Origin: Cupriavidus necator N-1
GTDB taxonomy: Bacteria; Pseudomonadota; Gammaproteobacteria; Burkholderiales; Burkholderiaceae
Length of the DNA stretch: 64,000 nucleotides
Direction: 5' to 3'
Assembly: GCF_000219215.1 (NCBI RefSeq)
Contig: NC_015723.1
Span: 992,001-1,056,000, forward strand
A program made the translations under genes and the position numbers. The notes beneath the pieces are model-generated. The model was not told the DNA's origin, made no database searches, and was given only the letters and a program-made list of their open reading frames with translations. Of the stretch, positions 1 to 8,817 are shown piece by piece (position 1 is the stretch's first letter; every line of letters starts with the position of its first letter).

Positions 1-38
1 AGCAGGCGGACCATCCGTTCGAAAATCGAGGAGCAGCG

Positions 39-1955
39 GTGGATTCTTATGCCATGAACGGTGAAACGCCAGACGAGTCGCACCTGCAGCAATCCCGCGC
101 AGCGCTCACCCTTGCTGCGTTAGGCGTCGTCTACGGCGATATTGGCACGAGCCCCCTTTATGCGGTCAAGGAAACCTTCAATCCAGCCCACGGGATTCCC
201 CTCGTAACCGAGAACATACTCGGCGGCATCTCCGCGATCCTCTGGGCGCTGATGGTGGTCGTTTCGCTCAAGTACGTGATCCTCATCATGCGGGCAAACA
301 ACAGGGGCGAAGGCGGCATCATGGCACTGCTCGCGCTCGCCCTGGCGTCCGTGAAAAAGGTCGGTCGCTCCCCGACGCCGATCCTGCTCGTGGGCCTGTT
401 TGGCGCGGCGCTCTTCTATGGTGATGCCGTGCTGACGCCTGCCATGTCGGTGCTCTCGGCGCTCGAAGGCATCGAGGTGGGCACTACCGCGCTGCAGCCG
501 TATATCTTGCCGGCATCCGTGGGTGTGTTGATCGCGCTGTTCCTGTTCCAGCGCCATGGCACCGCGGCCATCGGCGCGCTGTTCGGGCCTGTCACGATCG
601 TGTGGTTTATCGCCCTGGCCGCCGCGGGCATCCACGGCATCGCCCGGTATCCAGCAATCCTGGGCGCGCTCAGCCCGCTGCACGCGCTCGGTTTCGTGAC
701 GCAGCACGGGTTCGCCTCGTTCGCGGTGCTTGGGGCGGTGCTGCTCGCGTTCACCGGTGCCGAAGCGCTCTACGCCGATATGGGACACTTCGGCAGTGCC
801 CCGATTCGCCTGGCCTGGTTCGGCCTGGTATTCCCGGCCCTTGCGCTCAACTACCTGGGGCAGGGCGCGCTGATCATTGTGAATGCAAAAGCAATCGAGA
901 ACCCCTTCTACCTGCTCTTTCCGTCGTGGGCCCTTTATCCGATGGTTGCACTTGCAACAGCGGCAACAGTGATCGCGTCGCAGGCGACGATTTCGGGTGC
1001 CTACTCGCTGACGAAACAAGGAATCCAGCTGGGCTATCTGCCACGCATGAACGTGGTGCACACATCAGAGCGGGCGATCGGTCAGATCTACATACCGACG
1101 CTCAACGGGATATTGCTTGTTGCGGTTCTGATTGCCGTGCTCGGCTTCGGGTCTTCGTCCAATCTTGCTTCGGCATATGGTGTCGCGGTCACCGGCACGA
1201 TGCTGGTGACGACGCTTCTCACCTTCTTTGTGATCCGCTACGGTTGGCGCTACAACTTGCTGCTAAGCCTTTTCGCAACTGGCTTCTTTATCGCGGTGGA
1301 TATGGCTTTCGTTTCTTCCAGCCTGTTGAAAGTTGCCGAAGGGGGCTGGTTCCCGCTCGTTGTCGGGGCCGTGATGTTTGTCGTGATGCTGACATGGGTT
1401 CGCGGCCGGCAAGCCCTGTTGGAGCGGCTCCAAAGTACCGACGTACCCCTCAAGTCGTTCCTGGATTCGCTGTTTCTCGCACCACCACCGCGTGTACCCG
1501 GCACGGCGGTGTTCCTTACCCCGACACCGGATGTGGTGCCACATGCGTTGATGCATAACCTCAACCATAACAGGGTGCTACACGAGCGCGTCGTGTTTCT
1601 TACCGTGAAGATGAAGGACGTACCATCGGTGCCGGTGACCGAGTGCGCGGCCGTTGAACCGCTCGGACACGCCTGCTACCTGATAACGCTGCGCTTCGGC
1701 TTCATGAACCGGCCCGATGTTGCGCAGGCGCTCGGCGCGCTGCCTGCGGCGGCTGGCCTGGAGTTTGACATCATGGACACCTCGTTCTTCCTGAGTCGCG
1801 AGGCCATCGTCCCTGCAGCCGGCGTTTCCAGTGGCATGGCCTCATGGCGTGAGCGTCTGTTTGCCACGATGAGCAGGAACGCCGGTAATGCTGCAGATTA
1901 TTTCAACATACCGGCAAATCGCGTGATCGAGATTGGCACGCAGATCGAGATCTAG
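39..1955 (+). CDS. kup: Kup-family potassium uptake protein
   Basis: Low-affinity K+/H+ symporter of the KUP/HAK/KT family in the inner membrane. The protein is 638 residues, close to the usual 620-640. The N-terminal signature GVVYGDIGTSPLYA is present near residue 30, about twelve hydrophobic segments follow, and a soluble C-terminal domain of roughly 150 residues ends the protein, as is normal for Kup. The start is a GTG at 39 because GAGGAG lies 5 bases upstream (28-33); the in-frame ATG at 54 would be too far from that site. The gene ends in a 4-base convergent overlap with the next gene. Nothing in the sequence shows how it is regulated, since only 38 upstream bases are visible. Confidence 0.95.
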   Translation: MDSYAMNGETPDESHLQQSRAALTLAALGVVYGDIGTSPLYAVKETFNPAHGIPLVTENILGGISAILWALMVVVSLKYVILIMRANNRGEGGIMALLALALASVKKVGRSPTPILLVGLFGAALFYGDAVLTPAMSVLSALEGIEVGTTALQPYILPASVGVLIALFLFQRHGTAAIGALFGPVTIVWFIALAAAGIHGIARYPAILGALSPLHALGFVTQHGFASFAVLGAVLLAFTGAEALYADMGHFGSAPIRLAWFGLVFPALALNYLGQGALIIVNAKAIENPFYLLFPSWALYPMVALATAATVIASQATISGAYSLTKQGIQLGYLPRMNVVHTSERAIGQIYIPTLNGILLVAVLIAVLGFGSSSNLASAYGVAVTGTMLVTTLLTFFVIRYGWRYNLLLSLFATGFFIAVDMAFVSSSLLKVAEGGWFPLVVGAVMFVVMLTWVRGRQALLERLQSTDVPLKSFLDSLFLAPPPRVPGTAVFLTPTPDVVPHALMHNLNHNRVLHERVVFLTVKMKDVPSVPVTECAAVEPLGHACYLITLRFGFMNRPDVAQALGALPAAAGLEFDIMDTSFFLSREAIVPAAGVSSGMASWRERLFATMSRNAGNAADYFNIPANRVIEIGTQIEI

Positions 1956-3037
1956 ACCGCAGGCGGTACCTGTTCTGCAAAGGACTCCGTGGCCCAGGCG
2001 TCCCGTACCTCGGCAGCCAGTTCATCGGCGCGCCCTTGATAGCGTGGCGAAAAATGGAACGGCGTCACCGCGCGTGCGCCGATGCTGCGCGCAATCAATC
2101 CGGCCTGGGCAGCGGTCAGGTGGTTCTTGCGCAGGCCGTGTGCCCGGTCAACGTCCAGGAACACGCTCTCGATGAAGAGCTGGTCGATGCCTTGCATCAG
2201 TTGCGACAGCGCTTGCACGTTCTCGCTCGTATAGCGCAGGTCGGTCACGTAGCCGATGCGCCGGCCGGGCTCGGCATCCAGGATCAGCCGGCTCAGCTCG
2301 CCGACCGTTCGCGCCGACGCATGGTCGCCGAGCCGGTCCCGCCACTGCACAAGGATCGGCGCATCGTCGGCTGCGCCGGTCAGGACGGCATGCTTGAGTT
2401 CGCGCAGCCAGGCGCCGGTGGTCAGGCCGGATGCGGCCAGGCGTTCCTTGTTGACGCCGAGTCGGGCCTTTTCCTCCACCAGGTAGGCCAGGCATGGAGT
2501 CCCGTGGTCGACAAAGCAGGCGCGCACCCGGAACGTCGCTTCGTCGTGCACGATATCGCCGGTCCTCGCGGCGCGCGCTTCGGCTTCTCTGGCAAAGCCG
2601 TGCCGGCTGGAAAAGCAGGCGCGCCGCACCTGCCGGTCCAGTCCAAGTTCGGCCACTTCGATGACCAGTTCGGTGGCGTAGCGATGCACCACGTTCCAGG
2701 TATAGGCAAGCAGCTTGTGCTCGACCTGCGCCAGGAATCCTGGCCCGCCGACCAGCACAATGCGCGGCTTGCGCCCGAGCAGCACCCGCAGCAGCTTGTC
2801 GAAGCCAGAGAAATGATCCATGTGCGCATGCGTGACAAACACATGCGACAGGCGCATCAGTTCGCGCGGCATCAGCCGGGCGATGTCGCCCAGGTCGAAC
2901 AGCAGCGCGCGCCGTTCGTCCAGGAAGTCGACGAACAGCCCCGGGTCGCCAAAGGCATCGTTGACGAGGCGGGCTTCCAGCAAAGGGCGCATGATCAATC
3001 GCGGTGCGACCGGCACCAGGCTCAGGCAAAGGCGCAT
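1952..3037 (-). CDS. Ribonuclease Z-like metallo-beta-lactamase-fold hydrolase
   Basis: Predicted zinc hydrolase. The metal-binding motif THAHMDH sits at residues 69-75 and an HFSPRY motif lies near the C-terminus; the latter resembles the HFS-R signature of the RNase Z/ElaC group. At 361 residues it is somewhat longer than bacterial RNase Z (about 305), so it may belong to an RNase Z-like branch with another substrate. The start at 3037 lies 18 bases after the stop of the upstream small gene, suggesting one transcript. An ATG at 2992 is an alternative and would better match the typical N-terminus of the family. No clear ribosome site supports either start. Specific substrate unknown. Confidence 0.8.
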   Translation of the reverse strand: MRLCLSLVPVAPRLIMRPLLEARLVNDAFGDPGLFVDFLDERRALLFDLGDIARLMPRELMRLSHVFVTHAHMDHFSGFDKLLRVLLGRKPRIVLVGGPGFLAQVEHKLLAYTWNVVHRYATELVIEVAELGLDRQVRRACFSSRHGFAREAEARAARTGDIVHDEATFRVRACFVDHGTPCLAYLVEEKARLGVNKERLAASGLTTGAWLRELKHAVLTGAADDAPILVQWRDRLGDHASARTVGELSRLILDAEPGRRIGYVTDLRYTSENVQALSQLMQGIDQLFIESVFLDVDRAHGLRKNHLTAAQAGLIARSIGARAVTPFHFSPRYQGRADELAAEVRDAWATESFAEQVPPAV

Positions 3038-3055
3038 GCTGGTCCGGGCTGCCAG

Positions 3056-3397
3056 TCACCGCCCGGTCGGCTGGCGCAGCAGCTTCTGCACGATTCGCTC
3101 ATGCTCCTCCAGCGCCGCGTCAAGCGTCTGCGCGCCAAAACTTTCATTGTCCTGCTCAGCCAGCCCTGTGACGCGCGTGATGAACAAGGGGGTGTCCGTC
3201 GGTGCGGCTTCCGACACGCCCCGGAAGCGGGTCGTCACCATGCCGCCGGACTGCTCCAGCAGGGTGCGGCGGAATACCAGGTCGTTGTCCGCCATCCAGC
3301 GCGACCATTCGTCGTGGTCGGTTACCTGCACTGGCCGGTTCTTCTCATCAAGGATATAGAAGCGGCGCCATTGCTGTGCGTCTTGACGAGGCTTCAT
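3056..3397 (-). CDS. Hypothetical protein, 113 residues
   Basis: Small soluble protein, rich in charged residues and aromatic at its N-terminus (RRFYILDEKNRPV). No domain was recognised. The ATG at 3397 is chosen because GGAGGT lies about 8 bases upstream; longer in-frame versions have low-complexity translations unlike a real N-terminus. It ends 18 bases before the metallo-hydrolase gene and is probably co-transcribed with it, so it could be an accessory protein. That is inference from position only. Confidence 0.65.
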   Translation of the reverse strand: MKPRQDAQQWRRFYILDEKNRPVQVTDHDEWSRWMADNDLVFRRTLLEQSGGMVTTRFRGVSEAAPTDTPLFITRVTGLAEQDNESFGAQTLDAALEEHERIVQKLLRQPTGR

Positions 3398-3646
3398 CGA
3401 AGGCCACCTCCGTACGGTTGTGGGCACCCGGGCTCGGCGGACAACCGTGGCCGGAGTGCCGGAAGCTGGCCGTCTGTGGCCGCAAAGTGCTTTGCAAGGG
3501 ACTGCCACGCAAGGCACGAGCTCAACGTTGCCCTACAGCCAGTCTATTTAACGCCCGCCACAAACTGGAGTAGATTTGAAGAGACAGGCGCGCACAAGGT
3601 TGCCACAGGGGTGCCAGCGTGGCTGTCGCCTGGGAGTGTATGCATC

Positions 3647-3862
3647 ATGGACGAAGACACCGTTGTCACCGTTACGGTACAGGACAATGGGCCGTACCGC
3701 ATAAAGGGTCCCGTCAGGATCGTGACCCCGGCAGGCGCCACCTTCGCTTTTGAAGGCGAGCAGGTCTGGTTGTGCCGGTGCGGCCATTCCGAGAACAAGC
3801 CTTTCTGCGATGGCTCGCACAAGCGGCAGGGGTTCAGCAGCACGCCACAGCCGAAGTCTTGA
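3647..3862 (+). CDS. CDGSH iron-sulfur domain protein
   Basis: Small 71-residue protein of the CDGSH (mitoNEET-like) family, which holds a 2Fe-2S cluster through three cysteines and one histidine. The complete signature CRCGHSENKPFCDGSH is visible at about residues 43-58. The N-terminal half is the short beta-rich segment typical of bacterial stand-alone members (GPYRIKGPVRI). The start is the ATG at 3647, directly before the conserved region. The likely role is electron transfer or iron-sulfur/redox sensing in the cytoplasm; no partner is evident. It is convergent with the amidohydrolase remnant at 3900-4119. Confidence 0.88.
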   Translation: MDEDTVVTVTVQDNGPYRIKGPVRIVTPAGATFAFEGEQVWLCRCGHSENKPFCDGSHKRQGFSSTPQPKS

Positions 3863-3899
3863 GCCGCCTGAGATTGAACCAGCGCCAGCACAGCCTGGT

Positions 3900-4119
3900 T
3901 CATGCCAGCGCGCCATTGCGCGCGACCACCCGGCCGGCCGACACCACCAGTTGCCGGACCGGCCTTGCCACGACCGCCTCGGCCACCGTTTGAGCGGCGA
4001 CCAGCGCCAGGTCCGCCCGGTCGCCCGGCGCCGATGCGCACGAACTGGCCGTCTGCCATCAGGATATCAACCTGGTTCCCGGCTGCGAGCCGGACATTGC
4101 GGACCAACAGTTGATTCAT
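3900..4119 (-). pseudogene. Amidohydrolase (cytosine-deaminase-like) remnant with internal deletion
   Basis: Read from 4119, the N-terminus MNQLLVRNVRLA, followed by VDILMADGQFVRIGAG, is the start of an amidohydrolase-superfamily protein, the beta-sandwich part that precedes the metal-binding barrel. In another frame the sequence down to the stop at 3900 reads PGDRADLALVAAQTVAEAVV and ends LVVSAGRVVARNGALA, a typical C-terminus of the same family. The whole catalytic barrel, expected to be about 300 residues, is missing and the two ends are out of frame (220 bases in total). The join falls within a short GC-rich stretch near 4024-4034 that both ends can share. It lies 44 bases downstream of the MocR-type regulator and may once have been its neighbour in an operon. 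Non-functional as read. Confidence 0.75.
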
Positions 4120-4162
4120 TGCAATTCCGGTTTTTGTCAGGATGAAACTCTCACTGCATGGT

Positions 4163-5677
4163 TCAACGCAGCGGGGCGCGCATGCCGCCGCGCGGCAGGC
4201 AGCCAAGCAGCCTGTCGAAGGCCGGCGCGATGTCCTCTTCCGGTACGCAGGCATACCCCAGCAGCAGGCCTTGCTGAACAGCATCGCCGATGAAATAGCG
4301 CGACAGCGGCCGCACCACGATGCCGCGCTCGCGGGCAGCGGCGGTGATGGCCACGTCGTCGGCATCGTCGGGCAGGCGCAGCACCAGGTGCAGGCCGGCA
4401 TTGCTGCCGTGCTCGTGCAGCGCGCCGGGGCCGAGGTATCGCTCGATCAACGCGGCCAGGATGGCGCGCCGCCGGGCATACAGCGGCCGCATTCGGCGGA
4501 TGTGGGCGGCATAGTCGCCGGCCTGCATGAATTCGGCGACGGTCGCCTGCGTCATCAGGTGGCCGGCCCGGTATAGCTCGGCGTGCGCGGTTTGGAAGGC
4601 GCCGGCCAGGCTGCGCGGTAACACCAGGTAGCCCATGCGCAAGCCCGGATAGAGCGTCTTGCTGAAGGTGCCGATATAGATCACCGGCGCATCCGGTTCC
4701 ATGCCCTGCAACGACGGAATCGGCTGCCCGGAAAAACGGAACTCGCTGTCGTAGTCGTCTTCCACGATCCAGCTGCCGCGCTGGCGGGCGTATTCCAGCA
4801 GCGCGCGCCGGCGCTTCAGGCTCATCACGGCGCCGAGCGGGTACTGGTGCGAGGGCGTGACGAAGATAAAGCGCGGCGCGGGCATCTCCCTGCCGGCTTC
4901 GGTGTCGGGCAGCGTCAGGCCTTCGTCGTCCACCAGCTTCGGCACCATGCCGATGTCGCTGACCTGCAGCACGCCGCGGATGCCCCAATAGCTGGGTTCC
5001 TCCACCCATGCCTGGTCGCCGGGCGAGCCCAGCATCCTCACCACCAGGTCGATGGCCTGGTGAATGCCCTCGGTGATCAGCACCTGGTCCGGATCGCAGC
5101 GCACCGAGCGCGCCACCCGCAGATGCGCCGCCAGGGCTTCGCGCAGCGCCGGCAGCCCGCCGCCATGGCTGTAGCTCAGCCACTCCGGGTGCGGGTTGCG
5201 CCACACGCGGGCCGAGATCTGGGCATAGCGGCGATGCGGGAAGCGCGTGACGTCGGGCACGCCCGGCATGAAGGCGCCCCATTGGGTGGGCGAGGCCGAG
5301 GCATTGGCCAGCAGCCGCTGTCCGCGCGGCGACAGCCCGGGCATGGCCTGCGGCCCGACCTCGGTCGCCGGGGCCGCGGCGGCGTTCAGGTAGCGCTCCG
5401 GCGCGGTGGCGGCAACGAAGGTGCCGCTGCCGGTGCGCGCGTACAGGTATCCCTCGGCCAGCAGCTGGTCGTAGGCAAACATCACCGTATTGCGCGACAG
5501 CCCCAGCTCGGCGGCCAGGTCGCGTTGCGGCGGCAGGCGGGTGGCCGGCGCAAGGCTGCCGTCCTGTATCGCGCCGCGGATGCATTCGTAGAGGCCGCGG
5601 TTAAGCGGTTTGCCCAGTGCCGCCGTGCCTTCGGGGCCCAAGCGCTGGAGCAGCTGGTCGCCGCAGATCGATTTCAA
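4163..5677 (-). CDS. MocR-family (GntR-HTH / aminotransferase) transcriptional regulator
   Basis: Regulator made of a GntR-type winged helix (LSRNTVMFAYDQLLAEGYL) joined to a class I aminotransferase-like domain that binds PLP. The PLP-lysine motif TFSKTLYPGLRMGY is visible in the C-terminal part. The length of 504 residues fits the family. The start is taken as TTG at 5677, giving KSICGDQLLQRLG, because a TATAAT box on this strand at 5712-5717 would place the transcript start near 5705. An ATG at 5746 would then lie upstream of the RNA. It is divergent from gabT, and by analogy with GabR it probably controls gabT-gabD in response to GABA or a related amine. That assignment is inference from position and family. 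Confidence 0.85.
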   Translation of the reverse strand: MKSICGDQLLQRLGPEGTAALGKPLNRGLYECIRGAIQDGSLAPATRLPPQRDLAAELGLSRNTVMFAYDQLLAEGYLYARTGSGTFVAATAPERYLNAAAAPATEVGPQAMPGLSPRGQRLLANASASPTQWGAFMPGVPDVTRFPHRRYAQISARVWRNPHPEWLSYSHGGGLPALREALAAHLRVARSVRCDPDQVLITEGIHQAIDLVVRMLGSPGDQAWVEEPSYWGIRGVLQVSDIGMVPKLVDDEGLTLPDTEAGREMPAPRFIFVTPSHQYPLGAVMSLKRRRALLEYARQRGSWIVEDDYDSEFRFSGQPIPSLQGMEPDAPVIYIGTFSKTLYPGLRMGYLVLPRSLAGAFQTAHAELYRAGHLMTQATVAEFMQAGDYAAHIRRMRPLYARRRAILAALIERYLGPGALHEHGSNAGLHLVLRLPDDADDVAITAAARERGIVVRPLSRYFIGDAVQQGLLLGYACVPEEDIAPAFDRLLGCLPRGGMRAPLR

Positions 5678-5811
5678 ATTGGCACCATCGGAATTGCAAA
5701 AGCGGTACTGGATTATAGGGCCAAGGCCGGTTGAAATGGCTGGCATCGCTGGGCCCCTGCCAGCGGTGCCCGTTTCGCGAGTCGGCCGGTGCCGACAGTC
5801 CTTACCGCACA
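5678..5811. promoter_or_regulatory. Divergent MocR/gabT control region
   Basis: This 134-base interval separates the MocR regulator from gabT. On the minus strand TATAAT occurs at 5712-5717, a good -10 element for the regulator. Related half-sites occur close by on the plus strand (GGCACCA at 5681-5687 and GGTACTGG at 5704-5711). MocR proteins often bind pairs of such sites, so this is the likely operator. No convincing -35 box is seen for either direction. Confidence 0.4.
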
Positions 5812-7083
5812 ATGACCATGAAAAACCTCGAACTGAACCAACGCCGTACCCTCGCGACGCCGCGCGGCGTGGGCGTGATGTGCGATTTCTACGCCGACCG
5901 CGCCGAGAACGCCACGCTGTGGGATGTGGAAGGCCGTGCCTACACGGACTTCGCCGCCGGCATCGCCGTGCTCAACACGGGCCACCGCCACCCGCGCGTG
6001 ATGCAGGCCATCGCCGCGCAGCTGGAGCGTTTCACGCATACGGCCTACCAGATCGTGCCCTACCAGGGCTATGTCACGCTGGCCGAGCGCATCAACGCGC
6101 TGGTGCCGATCCAGGGCCTGAACAAGACGGCCCTGTTCACCACCGGCGCAGAGGCCGTGGAGAACGCCATCAAGATCGCCCGTGCGCATACCGGCCGCCC
6201 CGGCGTGATCGCATTCTCTGGCGCCTTCCATGGCCGCACGCTGCTGGGCATGGCGCTGACCGGCAAGGTGGCGCCGTACAAGATCGGGTTTGGCCCGTTC
6301 CCCTCCGACATCTATCACGCCCCGTTCCCCAGCGCGCTGCATGGCGTCAGCACTGAGCGAGCGCTGCAGGCGCTTGAAGGCCTGTTCAAGACCGATATCG
6401 ATCCGGGCCGCGTGGCCGCGATCATCGTTGAGCCGGTGCAAGGTGAAGGCGGCTTCCAGGCGGCGCCGGCCGATTTCATCCGGGGCCTGCGGGCGGTGTG
6501 CGACCAGCACGGCATCGTGCTGATCGCCGATGAAGTGCAGACCGGCTTTGGCCGTACCGGCAAGATGTTCGCGATGTCGCACTATGACGTGGAGCCGGAC
6601 CTGATCACCATGGCCAAGAGCCTGGCCGGCGGCATGCCACTGTCGGCCGTCAGCGGCCGGGCCGCGATCATGGATGCGCCGCTGCCCGGCGGCCTCGGTG
6701 GCACCTATGCCGGCAATCCGCTGGCGGTGGCCGCAGCGCACGCGGTCATCGATGTCATCGAGGAAGAAAAGCTGTGCGAGCGCTCCGCCAGCCTGGGCCA
6801 GCAGTTGCGCGAGCACCTGCTGGCGCAGCGCAAGCACTGCCCCGCAGTGGCCGAGGTGCGCGGGCTGGGTTCGATGGTCGCCGCCGAATTCTGTGATCCC
6901 GCCACGGGCCAGCCCAGCGCCGAGCATGCCAAACGCGTCCAGGCCCGTGCGCTGGAAGCCGGCCTGGTGCTGCTGACCTGCGGCACCTACGGCAATGTCA
7001 TCCGCTTCCTCTATCCGCTCACCATCCCGCAAGCTCAGTTCGACGCGGCGCTGGCGGTGCTGACCCAGGCGCTGGCCGAATAA
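5812..7083 (+). CDS. gabT: 4-aminobutyrate aminotransferase
   Basis: PLP enzyme moving the amino group of GABA to 2-oxoglutarate, giving succinate semialdehyde and glutamate. The translation follows Escherichia coli GabT through almost its full length (ATPRGVGVM, DFAAGIAVLNTGH, AFSGAFHGRT, EPVQGEGGF, LIADEVQTGFGRTG, GGLGGTYAGNP). The PLP lysine is about residue 269 in MAKSLAGGMP. The length of 423 residues matches the family. ATG codons at 5812 and 5818 are both possible and neither has a clear ribosome site. gabD follows after 9 bases, so the two form one operon for GABA to succinate. Confidence 0.95.
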   Translation: MTMKNLELNQRRTLATPRGVGVMCDFYADRAENATLWDVEGRAYTDFAAGIAVLNTGHRHPRVMQAIAAQLERFTHTAYQIVPYQGYVTLAERINALVPIQGLNKTALFTTGAEAVENAIKIARAHTGRPGVIAFSGAFHGRTLLGMALTGKVAPYKIGFGPFPSDIYHAPFPSALHGVSTERALQALEGLFKTDIDPGRVAAIIVEPVQGEGGFQAAPADFIRGLRAVCDQHGIVLIADEVQTGFGRTGKMFAMSHYDVEPDLITMAKSLAGGMPLSAVSGRAAIMDAPLPGGLGGTYAGNPLAVAAAHAVIDVIEEEKLCERSASLGQQLREHLLAQRKHCPAVAEVRGLGSMVAAEFCDPATGQPSAEHAKRVQARALEAGLVLLTCGTYGNVIRFLYPLTIPQAQFDAALAVLTQALAE

Positions 7084-7092
7084 GGGGAACAC

Positions 7093-8544
7093 ATGGAACT
7101 CCAACATACCGCGCTGTTGCGCAGCCATTGCCTGATCGACGGCGAATGGACCGGGGCGCAAAGCGGCGCAGAACTCGCCGTCTTCAACCCGGCGACTCAA
7201 GAACGGATCGGCTCGGTGCCTCTGGCCGGCGCGGCTGAAGCCGAACAGGCGGTGCGCGCCGCCGAGCGCGCGCTGCCGGCGTGGCGCGCGCAGACGGGCA
7301 AGGCGCGCGCCGCCGTGCTGCGCCGCTGGGCCGACCTGATGCTGGCACACCAGGAAGACCTGGCTCAGTTGATGACCGCAGAGCAAGGCAAGCCGCTGGC
7401 CGAGGCGCGTGGCGAGGTGGCCTACGCCGCGAGCTTCCTCGAGTGGTTTGGCGAGGAAGCCAAGCGGGTCGATGGCGAGGTGCTGGCCAGCCCGCGCAGC
7501 AGCCAGAAGATGCTGGTGCTGCGCGAGCCGGTGGGCGTGTGCGCGGCCATTACGCCGTGGAACTTCCCCGCGGCGATGATCACGCGCAAGGTCGGCCCGG
7601 CGCTCGCCGCCGGCTGCACCATCATCGTCAAGCCCGCCGAACAGACGCCGCTCACGGCACTGGCGCTGGCCGTGCTGGGCGAACAGGCCGGCGTGCCGCG
7701 TGGCGTGCTGCAGGTGGTGACCGGCGACGCCGTGCAGATCGGCGGCGTGCTGTGCGCCAGCCCGGTGGTGCGCAAGCTCAGCTTTACCGGCTCGACAGCG
7801 ATCGGCAAGCTGCTGATGGCGCAGTGCGCCGGCACCGTGAAGAAGCTCTCGCTGGAACTGGGTGGCAACGCGCCGCTGATCATCTTCGACGATGCCGACC
7901 TGGATCGCGCGGTCGAGGGCATCCTTGCCTCCAAGTTCCGCAACAGCGGCCAGACCTGTGTCTGCGCCAACCGCATTTATGTGCACGACCGCGTCTACGA
8001 CGAGGTCGCGCGCCGGCTGGTCAGCGCGGTCGAAAAGCTGCGGCCGGGCCATGGCGTCGACAGCGGGGTCACGCAAGGCCCGCTCATCGACGCCGATGCG
8101 GTAGCCAAGGTCGAAGCGCATATCGCCGACGCGCTCGCGCACGGCGCCACGGTGCTGACGGGCGGCCAGCGCCATGCGCTCGGCGGCACCTTCTTCGCGC
8201 CGACGGTGCTGGCCAATGCAACTTCGTCGATGCGGGTCGCGCGCGAGGAGACCTTCGGCCCGCTGGCACCGCTGTTCCGCTTCACCAGCGAAGAAGAAGT
8301 GGTGGCGATGGCGAACGATACCGAATCCGGGCTGGCCGCCTACTTCTTCTCGCGCGACATGGCGAAGATCTGGCGCGTGGCGCAGGCGCTCGAGTACGGC
8401 ATGGTCGGCATCAATACTGGGCTGATCTCCAACGAGGTGGCGCCGTTCGGCGGCGTCAAGCAATCGGGGCTGGGCCGCGAAGGCTCACGCCATGGCATCG
8501 ACGAGTATCTGGAGACGAAGTACCTCTGCATGGAAGTTGAATAA
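7093..8544 (+). CDS. gabD: Succinate-semialdehyde dehydrogenase (NADP+ type)
   Basis: Aldehyde dehydrogenase of 483 residues oxidising succinate semialdehyde to succinate. Catalytic Glu is about 255 (LELGGNAP) and catalytic Cys about 289 (NSGQTCVCANR); the second cysteine two residues later is typical of bacterial GabD. The nucleotide-binding segment TPWNFPAAMITRK is intact. AAGGGGAA precedes the ATG at a good distance and gabT ends 9 bases upstream, so translation is probably from one message. With gabT it completes the GABA shunt into the TCA cycle. A hairpin-like repeat at 8551-8569 (TGGGGT/ACCCCA) follows the stop but has no T tract. Confidence 0.95.
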   Translation: MELQHTALLRSHCLIDGEWTGAQSGAELAVFNPATQERIGSVPLAGAAEAEQAVRAAERALPAWRAQTGKARAAVLRRWADLMLAHQEDLAQLMTAEQGKPLAEARGEVAYAASFLEWFGEEAKRVDGEVLASPRSSQKMLVLREPVGVCAAITPWNFPAAMITRKVGPALAAGCTIIVKPAEQTPLTALALAVLGEQAGVPRGVLQVVTGDAVQIGGVLCASPVVRKLSFTGSTAIGKLLMAQCAGTVKKLSLELGGNAPLIIFDDADLDRAVEGILASKFRNSGQTCVCANRIYVHDRVYDEVARRLVSAVEKLRPGHGVDSGVTQGPLIDADAVAKVEAHIADALAHGATVLTGGQRHALGGTFFAPTVLANATSSMRVAREETFGPLAPLFRFTSEEEVVAMANDTESGLAAYFFSRDMAKIWRVAQALEYGMVGINTGLISNEVAPFGGVKQSGLGREGSRHGIDEYLETKYLCMEVE

Positions 8545-8737
8545 CAGCAATGGGGTAAAGCACACCCCACCACCAGGGCGGGGCATGGCGCACCCACGCA
8601 GTGCGCTGGCCCCATGGAGACAAGACAGTCCGGCAAATGCCGGTGCCAGGTGGGCGACTCCGGTGCAAGACCTGCGCAAACTTCCAGGAAAGGGAAGGGG
8701 GCGGACAGGACGCGCGCCGGGATCGGCCCAACGCCAA

Positions 8738-8752
8738 TGGCACGCATATTGC
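8738..8752 (+). promoter_or_regulatory. Sigma-54 (-24/-12) promoter candidate
   Basis: TGGCACG, then CATA, then TTGC matches the sigma-54 consensus TGGCACG-N4-TTGC exactly, with the GG and GC pairs separated by 10 bases as required. The predicted start is near 8764, about 54 bases before the Bug receptor gene at 8818. No sigma-54 activator is encoded in this window. Confidence 0.6.
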
Positions 8753-8817
8753 GGACTGGGAAGTGCCATCCGTTCCTGTCAGCGGATGCCATTTCTTCTA
8801 TCGATGAGGGTACAAAG

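Noticed and set aside
2036..3646. Long plus-strand open frame opposite the metallo-hydrolase gene
   Set aside because: Its translation is low-complexity and mirrors the real minus-strand genes; only the final 71 codons (from 3647) form a recognisable CDGSH protein.
5713..8463. Very long minus-strand open frame across gabT and gabD
   Set aside because: High GC content leaves the antisense frame open; the translation is rich in His, Arg, Gln and Gly with no domain, while the plus strand encodes clear enzymes.
8551..8569. Hairpin TGGGGT/ACCCCA after gabD as a terminator
   Set aside because: Only six pairs, a 7-base loop and no T tract; noted in the gabD entry but not called.
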